DNA of 56,519 nucleotides from Cryomorphaceae bacterium (GCA_027483605.1 JAIXUE010000046.1:1-56519), one strand, 5' to 3'. Shown: positions 10,686 to 20,449, counted from the first letter of the stretch. The notes: generated from the letters alone by a model not told the origin. Numbers and translations: made by a program.

Positions 10686-11345
10686 TTAAATTTTGATTCC
10701 GCGCGTCATTTCGCGTTTTCCCGGAGGGCCAGGTAAGCTATCTACCCTCATGCCAAGACTTTTCAGGTGTCTTTTGAATTGGCCTTGTGCGCAATAGGTC
10801 ACAAGTACGCCACCAACGTTGAGCAACGAATAGAGTTTTTCGAAAATAGGAAGTTCCCACATTTCGGCTTGTGCTCTTGGGCCAAATGCGTCGTAATAAA
10901 TGAGGTCAAATGTTTCGTCAGCAACCCAATCCTGAATGAGTTTTGCTTCTTTGAATAAAGAAAAATTTAGATTTATTGAATTCGTTTCTCCAAACGGATG
11001 CGCCATTATTTTAGTATGTAAAGTTCTTGCTTCAGTATCCGTATGATAGTTGATCTCCTTCCAAATGGCTTCTTCCACAGGATAAGCCTCCAAACCAACA
11101 TAATTGACGCGAATGGCGTTTTCTTTGGCATATTGAGCGGTGAGCAGCGCATTCAAGCCCGTTCCGAAACCTACTTCGAGAATGTTCACTTGTTTGGATT
11201 CAGTTGCGACAAAACGCAAACCATTTTCAATAAAGACGTGCCGTGCTTCTTGCACACTGCCATGCATTGAATGATAGGTTTCATCTAGTTCTGGCACATA
11301 CAAAGTGGGCGAGCCATCGGCAGTGAGGCGCAATTCGCGTTTCAT
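10686..11345 (-). CDS. mnmD: tRNA U34 5-methylaminomethyl-2-thiouridine methyltransferase domain protein
   Basis: 219 residues. SAM-binding motif 'ILEVGFGTGLNALL' (about 54-67), then 'YYDAFGPRAQAEMW', 'GGVLVTYCAQGQFKRHLKS' and the closing 'PGPPGKREMTRG', the signature of MnmD, the methyltransferase half of MnmC. It methylates nm5s2U34 in the wobble position of tRNAs for Lys, Glu and Gln. As usual in many non-enterobacterial lineages it is free-standing, without the MnmC FAD oxidase domain. It is translationally coupled to the upstream O-methyltransferase (ATGA-type 4-base overlap). Confidence 0.92.
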   Translation of the reverse strand: MKRELRLTADGSPTLYVPELDETYHSMHGSVQEARHVFIENGLRFVATESKQVNILEVGFGTGLNALLTAQYAKENAIRVNYVGLEAYPVEEAIWKEINYHTDTEARTLHTKIMAHPFGETNSINLNFSLFKEAKLIQDWVADETFDLIYYDAFGPRAQAEMWELPIFEKLYSLLNVGGVLVTYCAQGQFKRHLKSLGMRVDSLPGPPGKREMTRGIKI

Positions 11346-11980
11346 TTTTTGCGGATCAAATACAAACCATCGCGGATGGGCAATAATACTTTTTCTACAC
11401 GTGCATCCTGGCTGATTTTTAGGTTGAGTTCGCGCAGGAGCACGCTGTCTTTATCTTGGTGTTGGGTGTCGAGCACCTTTCCGGACCACAGTACGTTGTC
11501 TATTAAGATAAACCCGCCTGGTTTGAGTTTCTCGAGTGCTTGTTCGTAATAAAGGGGGTATTGTTGTTTGTCGGCATCGATGAAGATGAGGTCGAAAGTG
11601 TACTGAAGTGTGGGGATGAGCTGAGCGGCATTCCCAATTCGATAGTCAATTTGTTGAGCATATGCTGATGCTTCAAAATAGCCACGCACTCTTGGCTCTA
11701 GTTCTTCATTGACGTCGATCGTGATGAGTTTGCCATCAGGAGATAGGCCTTCTGCCAAGCACAGGGCCGAATAGCCGGTGTAGGTGCCGATTTCTAATAT
11801 TGCTGTAGGTTTCAGCAGTTGAGCAAGCATGCTGAGCACGCGCCCCTGAAAATGACCACTGAGCATGCGCGGCTGCAGCACCTCTAGATGCGTTTCGCGG
11901 TCAATTTTGCTGAGCAAAGGAGAAACAGCTGAGCTGTGATCGGTGACGTATTGTTGTAATTCTGCTGAAATGAATTCCAT
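11342..11980 (-). CDS. Class I SAM-dependent O-methyltransferase
   Basis: 212 residues. The pattern 'LEIGTYTGYSALCLAEGL', 'ITIDVNEE', 'FDLIFIDADKQQYPLYYE' and 'GGFILIDNVLWSGKV' is that of the caffeoyl-CoA/catechol O-methyltransferase-like family (Methyltransf_3), with the metal-binding Asp and Asp-Asn. The natural acceptor in Bacteroidota is not known. It overlaps mnmD by 4 bases and shares a divergent promoter region with alaS (TATCTTTG at 11997-12004, 16 bases from the start). Confidence 0.88.
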   Translation of the reverse strand: MEFISAELQQYVTDHSSAVSPLLSKIDRETHLEVLQPRMLSGHFQGRVLSMLAQLLKPTAILEIGTYTGYSALCLAEGLSPDGKLITIDVNEELEPRVRGYFEASAYAQQIDYRIGNAAQLIPTLQYTFDLIFIDADKQQYPLYYEQALEKLKPGGFILIDNVLWSGKVLDTQHQDKDSVLLRELNLKISQDARVEKVLLPIRDGLYLIRKK

Positions 11981-11996
11981 TTGACTTGTATTTGTA

Positions 11997-12034
11997 CAAA
12001 GATACGCGAAGCTCGGCGCATTTTTCTAAATTTG
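11997..12034. promoter_or_regulatory. Divergent promoter region, O-methyltransferase / alaS
   Basis: TATCTTTG on the minus strand (11997-12004) faces the O-methyltransferase, and TAAATTTG on the plus strand (12027-12034) faces alaS. Both match TAnnTTTG exactly, with 16 and 18 bases to the respective start codons. Confidence 0.6.
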
Positions 12035-12052
12035 TAGCTTCAGTAAATACAC

Positions 12053-14674
12053 ATGACCGTTTCAGCTATACGCCAACAATTTTTCGACTTTTTTGAAAGT
12101 AAAGGACACCAAATCGTTCCTTCTGCCCCAATGGTGGTCAAAAACGACCCTACCCTGATGTTCACCAACGCCGGCATGAACCAATTCAAGGATTTTTTCT
12201 TGGGTTATCAAGTGCCTGCCAACCGCCGTGTGGCCAACTCCCAAAAGTGCTTGCGCGTTTCGGGTAAACACAACGACCTCGAAGAAGTAGGTGTAGACAC
12301 TTACCACCACACCATGTTCGAAATGTTGGGCAATTGGTCTTTTGGCGATTACTTTAAAGAAGAAGCCATTGGCTGGGCTTGGGAATTACTCACTACAGTT
12401 TACAAAATTCCTATAGACCAACTCTACGTAACGGTTTTTGAAGGCGATGCGAAGGATGGTGTTCCGCAAGACACCGAAAGCATCAATATCTGGAAAAAAC
12501 ACATTGCTGAGGAGCGCATCATTCTCGCTTCTAAAAAAGACAATTTCTGGGAAATGGGCGACACCGGCCCCTGTGGCCCTTGCACCGAAATCCACGTCGA
12601 CTTGCGCAGCCCTGAAGAGCGCGCACAAGGCGATGGCCGCAATTGGGTCAATGCAGATCACCCGCAGGTCATTGAAATTTGGAACAACGTTTTCATGGAG
12701 TTCAACCGCAAGGCAGATGGCAGCTTAGAGCCGCTCCCTTCCAAGCATGTCGATACCGGTATGGGCCTCGAGCGTTTGGCAATGGCACTTCAAGGCAAAC
12801 AATCTAACTACGACACCGACTTATTTCAGACGCTCATTGCACACACCGTAAAAGTCTGTGGCATTCCCTACAAACAAGCAGAAACCACCGATATTGCACT
12901 GCGCGTCATTGCAGACCACGTGCGCACCATTGCCTTCTCTATTGCCGACGGCCAATTACCGGCCAACAACGGCGCAGGTTATGTCATTCGCCGCATTTTG
13001 CGCAGAGCAGTTCGCTATGGTTACCAAACCCTGGGGCTCAAAGAACCTTTTCTTTGTGACCTCGCTATGGTCCTCACCGACCTCATGGGTACCCCCTACA
13101 CCGAACTCATCAATCAAAAGGAGCTCATTTTTAAAGTGATCAAAGAAGAAGAACTCAGCTTTTTCAGAACCTTAGAACTCGGCATCAAGCGCATAGACGA
13201 CCTCATTGTGAGTGTCAAAGCACAAGGCGCCAAGCAACTCGATGGCAAAGCAGTTTTTGAACTCTACGACACCTACGGCTTTCCGCTAGACCTCACCTCG
13301 CTCATTGCCCGTGAAAACGAACTCGAGGTAGATGAAGTAGGTTTTCAGCAAGAACTCCAAATACAAAAAGACCGCTCGCGCGCAGCCACCAGCATTGAAA
13401 CCGACGACTGGCAACAAGTCAACCCTGATGTCACCACCCAATTCATTGGTTACGATGACAAAACGGCAAGCGTCAAGCTCATCAAATACAGAAAGGTAAG
13501 TCAAAAAGGAAAAGCATTTTACCAACTAGTACTGGACCAAACACCTTTCTACGCAGAAGGCGGCGGCCAAATTGGCGACAGCGGCGTCTTGCAATATGGC
13601 AGCGAAAGCATCCACATTTTCGATACCAAAAAGGAGAACAACCTGATTGTGCACCTCAGCACCGAATTACCTAGCCAACTCGACGCCACTTTTGAAGCCC
13701 GCATCGATCTAGCCAAACAACAACAAACGGCCAAAAACCACAGCGCCACGCACCTACTCCATCACGCCTTGCGCAGCATTTTAGGTACGCATGTTGAGCA
13801 AAAGGGCTCTTTGGTTTCAGACAAAGGCCTGCGCTTTGACTTCTCGCATTTTTCTAAAGTGACCGACGAACAATTGCTGGCCATTGAAAACATGGTGAAC
13901 AGCGCCATTCAAGAAGCACAAGCACTTGTAGAAAACCGCGCCCTCGACATCGAAAGCGCCAAGCAAAAAGGTGCCATGGCCCTCTTCGGCGAAAAATACG
14001 GCGACACCGTTCGCGTCATTGAATTTGGCCCTTCTATCGAACTTTGTGGTGGTATTCACGTGGCCAACACCAACCAAATTGGCGTGTTCAAATTGGTCGC
14101 AGAAAGCGCGGTTGCAGCCGGTATTCGCCGCATCGAAGCCATTACCGGCGACACCGCTATGGCTTACTACAAAGACAAAGCAGCCCAACTTGAACAAATA
14201 GAAGCCTTGCTCAAAAAGCCAGCCGATATCGTTAAAGCCATTGAAGAGTTGCAGCAAAAAAATACTGCGCTGGGCAAGGAGATTGAAAAATTTGCCAAAC
14301 TGCAAGCGCAAGCCCTCAAGAACGAACTCAAAAATGATGTTCAAGCTCAGGACGGCCTGCACTTCTTGTTCAAAGAGATCCAAACCGACGCTGCAAGCGC
14401 CAAAGACATCCTTTTTCAATTGCGCCAAGAATTTGCACCTTTTGTGGGTGTCCTCGCTCACAAAGATTCAGACAAATGCGGGCTCACCGTCATGATCGAC
14501 GAAGCACTTGCCGCACAAAACAACTGGAATGCCGCACAATGGATCCGCGAAGTTTCGCCGCTCATTCAGGGTGGTGGTGGCGGGCAAGCTGCCTTTGCAA
14601 CTGCCGGTGGCAAAAACCCAGCTGGCCTAACAGCAGCGCTCCAAGCACTACAAAATAAACTGAGTGGCGAATAA
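12053..14674 (+). CDS. alaS: Alanyl-tRNA synthetase
   Basis: 873 residues, the standard bacterial length. It starts with 'FFESKGHQIVPSAPMV', has class II motif 2/3 regions ('NAGMNQFKDFFLG', 'DTGMGLERLAMAL'), the editing domain zinc motif HSATHLLHHAL (about 563-573) with 'CGGIHV' (about 669), and the C-terminal domain with 'GGGGGQAAFATAGGK'. It charges tRNA-Ala and clears mischarged Ser and Gly. It is followed by a glycosyltransferase gene whose GTG start lies inside the last codons, so the two are probably cotranscribed. Confidence 0.97.
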   Translation: MTVSAIRQQFFDFFESKGHQIVPSAPMVVKNDPTLMFTNAGMNQFKDFFLGYQVPANRRVANSQKCLRVSGKHNDLEEVGVDTYHHTMFEMLGNWSFGDYFKEEAIGWAWELLTTVYKIPIDQLYVTVFEGDAKDGVPQDTESINIWKKHIAEERIILASKKDNFWEMGDTGPCGPCTEIHVDLRSPEERAQGDGRNWVNADHPQVIEIWNNVFMEFNRKADGSLEPLPSKHVDTGMGLERLAMALQGKQSNYDTDLFQTLIAHTVKVCGIPYKQAETTDIALRVIADHVRTIAFSIADGQLPANNGAGYVIRRILRRAVRYGYQTLGLKEPFLCDLAMVLTDLMGTPYTELINQKELIFKVIKEEELSFFRTLELGIKRIDDLIVSVKAQGAKQLDGKAVFELYDTYGFPLDLTSLIARENELEVDEVGFQQELQIQKDRSRAATSIETDDWQQVNPDVTTQFIGYDDKTASVKLIKYRKVSQKGKAFYQLVLDQTPFYAEGGGQIGDSGVLQYGSESIHIFDTKKENNLIVHLSTELPSQLDATFEARIDLAKQQQTAKNHSATHLLHHALRSILGTHVEQKGSLVSDKGLRFDFSHFSKVTDEQLLAIENMVNSAIQEAQALVENRALDIESAKQKGAMALFGEKYGDTVRVIEFGPSIELCGGIHVANTNQIGVFKLVAESAVAAGIRRIEAITGDTAMAYYKDKAAQLEQIEALLKKPADIVKAIEELQQKNTALGKEIEKFAKLQAQALKNELKNDVQAQDGLHFLFKEIQTDAASAKDILFQLRQEFAPFVGVLAHKDSDKCGLTVMIDEALAAQNNWNAAQWIREVSPLIQGGGGGQAAFATAGGKNPAGLTAALQALQNKLSGE

Positions 14675-15953
14675 AAAAGTTCTGATCCTTACCTACTACT
14701 GGCCTCCCAGTGGCGGCACTGGCGTTCAACGCTGGCTGCATTTTAGCAGGTATCTGGAAGAATTAGGATGGGAACCCATCATTTACACCCCCCTCAATCC
14801 CGAAGCACCCGTTCAAGATCCAAAACTCAGTGCGCTCATTGGGCCCAAAACTACTGTGCTCCAACGCAAAATTTGGGAACCCACCAGTGCCTACAAAAGC
14901 CTAAGTGGCAAAAAAGGCAAACAGCTCCATACTGGTTTTTTACAAGAAAACACGAAATCCAAAACTTCCTGGGTACAAAAAGGCGCCATGTGGTTGCGGG
15001 CCAATGTGTTTATTCCAGACGCCAAAATGGCCTGGATTGGCCCTTCTGTGCGCTACCTGAAAAAATACCTCCAAGAAAACCCTGTAGCCGCGATTATTTC
15101 TACTGGGCCACCTCATTCCCTACACCTCATCGCACGCGGCATCAAACGCGAGACCAACTTACCATGGATTGCCGATTTTCGCGACCCTTGGACGCAAATC
15201 GATTGGTTTGAACAGCTCCCACTCACCAAATGGGGCCTTGGCTTACACAAGCGCCTCGAGCACAGTATTTTCCGAGAAGCAGACGAACTCGTGGTGGTAA
15301 GTCGGGACATGCAAACACAAATGGAAAAGCTAGCCCAACGGCCTATTCACCTGATCTCTAACGGCTTTGCGCCAACAGATTTTCAAAGTTTTGTGCAGCA
15401 ACCGGACCCTCATTTTACAATCCTACATACCGGTTCGATCAATAAAGACCGTAATCCGACTGCACTTTGGGAGAGCCTTTCGGCTTTTGTTGAGCAAAAT
15501 CCAAACTTTGCAAAACAACTGCGCATTCGCCTGATTGGCGCTTTAGATGCCAGTGTGCTCCATGATTTAGAGCGCTTTCACTTGACATCCTACACCCATT
15601 TCGAGACTTTTGTTCCGCATGAAAAAGTGATTGAGGAACTTGCTTCTTGTAGCTTGTTGCTTTTGCCACTCAACAACGTCAAAAGTCAGAAGGGAATCGT
15701 TACCGGTAAGGTATTCGAATATCTAGCGAGTGAACAACCCATTTTGGCCATTGGCCCAGCAGACGGCGATGCTGCAGCCATCTTAAACGAACAAGAAGGA
15801 ACTTTGATGGTTCCGTTCGAAACGGCAGTTCCTTGGTTAAAAGTGATGGCGCTGTGTGATACAAAACCGAACAGAAAAGAAACATTGCTTCCTTATTCAA
15901 GGGCAGAACTCGCCAAAAAAATGCACCGGCTATTAGAAACACTTTGTGCTTAA
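14664..15953 (+). CDS. Glycosyltransferase (GT-B fold, GT4-like)
   Basis: 429 residues. The N-terminus 'VLILTYYWPPSGGTGVQRW' is typical of bacterial GT4-type enzymes; 'ISTGPPHSLH', 'WIADFRDPW' and the C-terminal 'LLLPLNNVKSQKGIVTGKVFEYLA' (sugar-nucleotide site) support this. Expected role: transfer of a sugar to a surface glycan or lipid on the cytoplasmic face; the sugar is unknown. The start is GTG at 14664, since the preceding in-frame codon is TGA and no other start is near; it overlaps alaS by 11 bases. Confidence 0.87.
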   Translation: MANKKVLILTYYWPPSGGTGVQRWLHFSRYLEELGWEPIIYTPLNPEAPVQDPKLSALIGPKTTVLQRKIWEPTSAYKSLSGKKGKQLHTGFLQENTKSKTSWVQKGAMWLRANVFIPDAKMAWIGPSVRYLKKYLQENPVAAIISTGPPHSLHLIARGIKRETNLPWIADFRDPWTQIDWFEQLPLTKWGLGLHKRLEHSIFREADELVVVSRDMQTQMEKLAQRPIHLISNGFAPTDFQSFVQQPDPHFTILHTGSINKDRNPTALWESLSAFVEQNPNFAKQLRIRLIGALDASVLHDLERFHLTSYTHFETFVPHEKVIEELASCSLLLLPLNNVKSQKGIVTGKVFEYLASEQPILAIGPADGDAAAILNEQEGTLMVPFETAVPWLKVMALCDTKPNRKETLLPYSRAELAKKMHRLLETLCA

Positions 15954-15959
15954 ACTGAC

Positions 15960-16556
15960 ATGACTAATTTTTTTGAAGACTTCTTGCTCAATTTAGGCTT
16001 CAGCTGGACGCTTGCCAAGTACCTTCCGTATGTCATTTGCTTGCTACTTGGCTTGCTTTTATTCCGAATTTGGGTAAAAGTAGTTTTCAGATGGTGGCTC
16101 AAAATCCTTGTTTTAACTGTCGTTTGCAGTTTGCCTTTTGGTCTGTATTTTTTCTTTTACCCTATCTATCAGCCCGACATTTACAATACAGCCTATATTC
16201 CCAAAATACTGCCTGAAAAGCTTCCTTCCAAAACGACACTCGCGGTAGTTGTGTTGCCCGGTTGCCCTTATTGTGCAGAAACTACTTCAGAAATGAATCG
16301 CTTAGCGCTGCAAAACAAAAAGTTGCAGATTGTTTATTATTTTATTTCCGAAGACCCTGAATCTGTGCGCATTTTTAGAAAAAACCTAGACCGCCGCATT
16401 GGCATCCAAAGTGGAATTGACGCCACGCGCTGGATGCTAGCAGCAGAGGGTGTGTTTCCGAGTTATTTACTATTTGACAACAAGCAGCTCAAGCGTGCTT
16501 GGCACAATACTAGTTTTGGGGTTCGGGCGCTTGACGAACTGCGCGCTTATAAGTAA
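15960..16556 (+). CDS. Membrane protein with periplasmic thioredoxin-like domain
   Basis: 198 residues. Two hydrophobic segments (about 18-36 and 46-66) are followed by a soluble domain with 'VVVLPGCPYCAETTSEM' (CPYC about residues 102-105), a thioredoxin/glutaredoxin-type redox motif, and 'GVFPSYLLFDNKQ', which resembles the cis-Pro loop region. Likely a thiol oxidoreductase facing the periplasm (inferred). It follows the glycosyltransferase by 6 bases. The last 47 bases are also coding on the other strand (YfhO-family gene), so the two genes overlap tail to tail. Confidence 0.75.
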   Translation: MTNFFEDFLLNLGFSWTLAKYLPYVICLLLGLLLFRIWVKVVFRWWLKILVLTVVCSLPFGLYFFFYPIYQPDIYNTAYIPKILPEKLPSKTTLAVVVLPGCPYCAETTSEMNRLALQNKKLQIVYYFISEDPESVRIFRKNLDRRIGIQSGIDATRWMLAAEGVFPSYLLFDNKQLKRAWHNTSFGVRALDELRAYK

Positions 16557-19251
16557 ACCAAAGCGAGATCAAGAATCCGAGGAGCAATAAACCAGAACCA
16601 AGGGTTGCCATGGTATTGCCAGATTGCACACTGATTGGTTCAAACTTCCAAACAATCTCGTGCTTACCAGCAGGCACCACAACCGCTCTGAGTAAATAAT
16701 TTGCTCTGATGGTTGGTACGGGTTTTCTGCCATCTATGTAGCAGTTCCAACCCGCTGGGTAGTAGATTTCACTGAATACGGCCAACTGCTTTGCTTTTGA
16801 GTTGGATGCATAACGCAATTCAGAAGGATCGTAGTTCAACAGTTTGATAGTCGCATTTGAATCTTGACCAAGACCGTTAAGCTGCGCCTTGAATTCACGA
16901 TGCACAACCGCTTGTTTCTTGCTATCCAAAAGTGCTTTGGAACCAGATGCCAAAATTTCTTGATTGGCGTCTTTCACTATTTTGACGTCTGAAACAAACC
17001 AAGCTGGACCATTGGCATTGGTATTCAATAAGGCAGGTTGCTCGGGCTTGAGAATGATATACTTCGTGTTGAGCATGTTTAAGTACTCAGCTTCAGCACC
17101 AAGAGCAATACTGTTCACGCTGATGGTATCGAAAATTTGCTGCGCTTGTTCTTGACTCATGTCTACAGGCAAGGCGAGCGTTCTGAACTTCTCATTTTTG
17201 GCCATATTAACTGCCGTACTGAGCGCTTGCGCTGCTGCTGGAAAATGGAAATCGACGAATTCTTGGTAGCGCTTGAGTTTGGCACCGTGGTACCCTCCTA
17301 AACTTTTATGGAAGAAACTGGTGTTGGTCTCGGCCATGGTACCATTTACGTTGAGTACACGGTAATTGCTCGATAAATTGAGCGCACCAAACGCGGCATA
17401 AGCGTTGAGCGTATTTTGATCTGTGAGGTTCTTGTAGTAATCAAAATCGGCGTAGGCCGTGGTCAATTTTTGAGCAAGCGCAGCATTGGGCTTTTCTTGC
17501 TTTAAGATGCTCATGTCGGCAGGTGAAACCGCATAAGGAACACTTGCTTCGTCGAGGGTTTGATAAGACTGATAGGTACCCGTACTATCGTCGTTGTTGA
17601 GGTAGCGCTTGGCCACGCTCATCTGATCGGCCAATATCAAGATACCAGTTATGGCAACAATTACCATGCGGTTCAGTTTGGTGCGCAAGAAGAGCAGCAC
17701 CACACCCAGCGCTAAAATCACCAAGAACAACGAACGCTGCATGTCTGCCTTGTAAATGGCAATGCGTGCGTCGACCAAAGCCTGTCTCATGCCTTGGTAA
17801 AACGCAGTCTGACTCGCATCTTTGGCTTGTTTGGAGGCTTCGGCAAATTGCTTGACTTCATCTGTGGTCATGAAGCTACCCGACAAGCTAGGGCTGGCCA
17901 CGAGCATGACAGCAATGAGAAGCAGACCTCCCATGACACCATACCAATATTTCTTTTGACCCCATAAGCCTTCATTTTTGACAAGTTTGTCTAAAAAGAG
18001 CAAGCCCATAGTGGGCACCATGATTTGCCACAAGACCAAAAGCATTTTGGAATCGCGGAATTTGTTGTACATCGGGAATTGATGGATAAAGAAATCATTG
18101 AATGCGTTCATTTGGTTGGAGGCCAAATACAAGACTAAAACGCTCAACGCGATAAATGGCCAGCGCAATACGTCTTTGACAAAAACAAGACCTAATAAGA
18201 AAAACACAAGCATCACGACTCCAAAATAGAAGGCCCCACCGCTCATGCGCTGGCCTCCCCAATAATGGTTCATTTGACCTACTTGTTCTGCATAGGTTGG
18301 ATCTGTATCGACTAAAGCATCGGGGTCATTGGCTATGAGGTCGCCTTTGCCTCCTTTTGCATTTGGTGCATAGATCGAGAGCAATTCGCGTTTGCCATAA
18401 TTGTATTCCAAAATGTAATCTTTGTTGAGCCCTTCCTTGGCCTGAGAACCGCCATCTTTAGGCTTAATGGTGAGTTCGGAGGTTCCGCGCGTGGTGAATT
18501 TGCTGTATTCCTGAGTGCTAAAGAGCAAGCCAGCATTGGCGAGTAGCGCCAATACACTCGCCACTGCCAAACCTGCAATTGAAAAACCGAGGGGCTTCCA
18601 TTCTTTTGCCAAGAGCAAACGGAGCACTTCTGCTACCGCCACAGCACCTAAAATAAAGGCCAAGTAATAGGTCATTTGGAGGTGATTGGCCGTAATATTG
18701 AGACCTAAAAACAAGGCAAAAACAGCCGAACCCAATAACCAACGGCCTCGAAACGCAAGAAGCAAGCCTCCTAGCGCTGGCGCCATGTAGGCAATTGAAT
18801 TGACTTTTGACATATGGCCCGCACCCAAATAAAGTATGTTGATAGTGGAGAATCCGTAGCCAATAGCGCCAATCATGGCCAACCACGGATTGATGCGCAA
18901 GCAAAGCCCTAAAATGTAAAACCCGAGCATTGAGATGAACAAGATACCAACGGGGCGAGGCAAGCCCAATTTGATGAGTTGATCTACTTTGGTGAGCCAA
19001 TTGGCATTCTGCTCCACGGAAATTTGATAAGCTGGCATACCTGAAAACATGGCGTTGGTCCAATACGGTTGCTCGTTGTTGTGGCTGAGTTTGTAGTCAA
19101 AAATTTCTTTGGACATTCCTTGGAATTGACGGATATCACTTTGCTTGAGCGCGTAACCATCAAAAAGTGGCGAAAAGTAGATGGATGGCAATACCACAAA
19201 AAGGACCAAGGCAACGAGGTGCGGTAAAAAAGATTTGAAAGACAGTTTCAT
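16510..19251 (-). CDS. YfhO-family polytopic membrane protein
   Basis: 913 residues with about a dozen hydrophobic segments in the first 560 and a short one near the C-terminus (TMATLGSGLLLLGFLISLWF), separated by a soluble region of about 300 residues. The N-terminal part ('YFSPLFDGYALKQSDIRQF', 'GHMSKVNSIAYMAPALGG') matches the Bacteroidota members of the YfhO family, which are GT-C-like proteins linked to glycosylation of lipoteichoic acid in Firmicutes; the role here is unknown. It is the last gene of an xth-pcm-regulator-yfhO run (27 bases after the regulator) and overlaps the thioredoxin-fold gene. Confidence 0.85.
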   Translation of the reverse strand: MKLSFKSFLPHLVALVLFVVLPSIYFSPLFDGYALKQSDIRQFQGMSKEIFDYKLSHNNEQPYWTNAMFSGMPAYQISVEQNANWLTKVDQLIKLGLPRPVGILFISMLGFYILGLCLRINPWLAMIGAIGYGFSTINILYLGAGHMSKVNSIAYMAPALGGLLLAFRGRWLLGSAVFALFLGLNITANHLQMTYYLAFILGAVAVAEVLRLLLAKEWKPLGFSIAGLAVASVLALLANAGLLFSTQEYSKFTTRGTSELTIKPKDGGSQAKEGLNKDYILEYNYGKRELLSIYAPNAKGGKGDLIANDPDALVDTDPTYAEQVGQMNHYWGGQRMSGGAFYFGVVMLVFFLLGLVFVKDVLRWPFIALSVLVLYLASNQMNAFNDFFIHQFPMYNKFRDSKMLLVLWQIMVPTMGLLFLDKLVKNEGLWGQKKYWYGVMGGLLLIAVMLVASPSLSGSFMTTDEVKQFAEASKQAKDASQTAFYQGMRQALVDARIAIYKADMQRSLFLVILALGVVLLFLRTKLNRMVIVAITGILILADQMSVAKRYLNNDDSTGTYQSYQTLDEASVPYAVSPADMSILKQEKPNAALAQKLTTAYADFDYYKNLTDQNTLNAYAAFGALNLSSNYRVLNVNGTMAETNTSFFHKSLGGYHGAKLKRYQEFVDFHFPAAAQALSTAVNMAKNEKFRTLALPVDMSQEQAQQIFDTISVNSIALGAEAEYLNMLNTKYIILKPEQPALLNTNANGPAWFVSDVKIVKDANQEILASGSKALLDSKKQAVVHREFKAQLNGLGQDSNATIKLLNYDPSELRYASNSKAKQLAVFSEIYYPAGWNCYIDGRKPVPTIRANYLLRAVVVPAGKHEIVWKFEPISVQSGNTMATLGSGLLLLGFLISLWFTYKRAVRQAPEPQN

Positions 19252-19278
19252 GCTGAAAATTTGGGTTGAATTTACGAA

Positions 19279-20445
19279 TTAATGGCTTGGGTTGGCATAG
19301 CGCCTGACATCTGTTGCTGTAATGCACTGATCAGATAAAATAATGAGCCGCTCAATGATATTGCGCAGCTCTCGGATGTTTCCTGTCCAGTTTAGACTGA
19401 CCAAGGCAGCTACTGCTTCGGCATCAATTGTCTTTTTGGCAATGCCGTGCTCATTGCACACCTGTTTGATAAAATGCTCCACAAGTTGCGGAATATCTGC
19501 TCTGCGTTCGTTGAGCGCAGGGACGTGAATCAGGATAACGGCCAAACGATGGTATAAGTCTTCGCGAAAGCGCCCGGCGTTGATTTCTTCGCGGAGGTCT
19601 TTGTTGGTGGCGGCCAATACCCTGCAATCTACTTTGAGGTCTTTTTCGCCGCCAACGCGCTGTATGACGTTTTCTTGCAAAGCGCGTAAAACTTTGGCTT
19701 GGGCTGTGAGTGACATATCACCAATTTCGTCCAAAAAGAGTGTTCCACCTGAAGCCAATTCAAATTTACCTTTGCGGTCTTTGATGGCCGAGGTAAATGC
19801 CCCTTTTTCATGTCCGAAAAGCTCACTTTCAATGAGTTCGGCTGGAATTGCGGCGCAATTGACTTCAATAAAAGGCATTTTGCTCCGATGAGAAAGCTCG
19901 TGCAGCGAGCGGGCTACTAGTTCCTTTCCGGTACCATTGCCACCCGTAATGAGTACACGCGCATCGGAAGGTGCTACCTTCTCGATCATGGATTTGATAT
20001 CTTCGATTGCTGGGCTGTCGCCAATAATGGCTGAGCCCTTGATTTTTTTGACGACTTGCTTGAGCTGCTTGGTTTCTTGCACCAATAAATTGCGGTCTTT
20101 GACTTGGCGCAGCAATACTAAAATGCGGTTGAGATCGAGGGGCTTTTCTATAAAATCAAAGGCACCTTTTTTGATCGCTCCAACGGCGGTTTCTACCGTA
20201 CCATGGCCAGAGATCATGATGACAGGTGTCTCAATACCCAATGCCAATATGTGATCGAGCAGTTCTAGCCCATCCATTTGCGGCATTTTGATATCTGAAA
20301 AAAGTAGCTCGTAGGTGTGTGTTTTTAGCTTTTCGAGTGCTTGCGCACCGTTTTCTGCTTCGTCAACAATACAACCCTCAAATTCTAGGATTTCTTTGAG
20401 CGCTCTGCGGATGGCGCGTTCGTCGTCTATGAGTAAAACTTGCAT
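19279..20445 (-). CDS. NtrC-type sigma-54 response regulator lacking a DNA-binding domain
   Basis: 388 residues. A receiver domain (D7, D8, phospho-acceptor D51, K101) is joined to a sigma-54 activator AAA+ domain: Walker A 'GGNGTGKE' (168-175), 'GAFTSA' (215-220) in place of the usual GAFTGA loop, Walker B 'GGTLFLDEIGD', and 'NWTGNIRELRN'. The protein ends about 30 residues later, so the C-terminal Fis-type helix-turn-helix is missing. Proteins of this shape are common in Bacteroidota. How it finds its promoters is not evident. No histidine kinase gene is nearby. It lies 4 bases after pcm. Confidence 0.9.
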   Translation of the reverse strand: MQVLLIDDERAIRRALKEILEFEGCIVDEAENGAQALEKLKTHTYELLFSDIKMPQMDGLELLDHILALGIETPVIMISGHGTVETAVGAIKKGAFDFIEKPLDLNRILVLLRQVKDRNLLVQETKQLKQVVKKIKGSAIIGDSPAIEDIKSMIEKVAPSDARVLITGGNGTGKELVARSLHELSHRSKMPFIEVNCAAIPAELIESELFGHEKGAFTSAIKDRKGKFELASGGTLFLDEIGDMSLTAQAKVLRALQENVIQRVGGEKDLKVDCRVLAATNKDLREEINAGRFREDLYHRLAVILIHVPALNERRADIPQLVEHFIKQVCNEHGIAKKTIDAEAVAALVSLNWTGNIRELRNIIERLIILSDQCITATDVRRYANPSH

Positions 20446-20449
20446 AAAT

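Noticed and set aside
13817..14461. 214-codon antisense frame in alaS, and similar ones in glnA (8153-8914), clpB (47352-48059) and the M1 peptidase gene (50681-51307)
   Set aside because: Shadows of strongly coding genes; no start signals or recognisable families.
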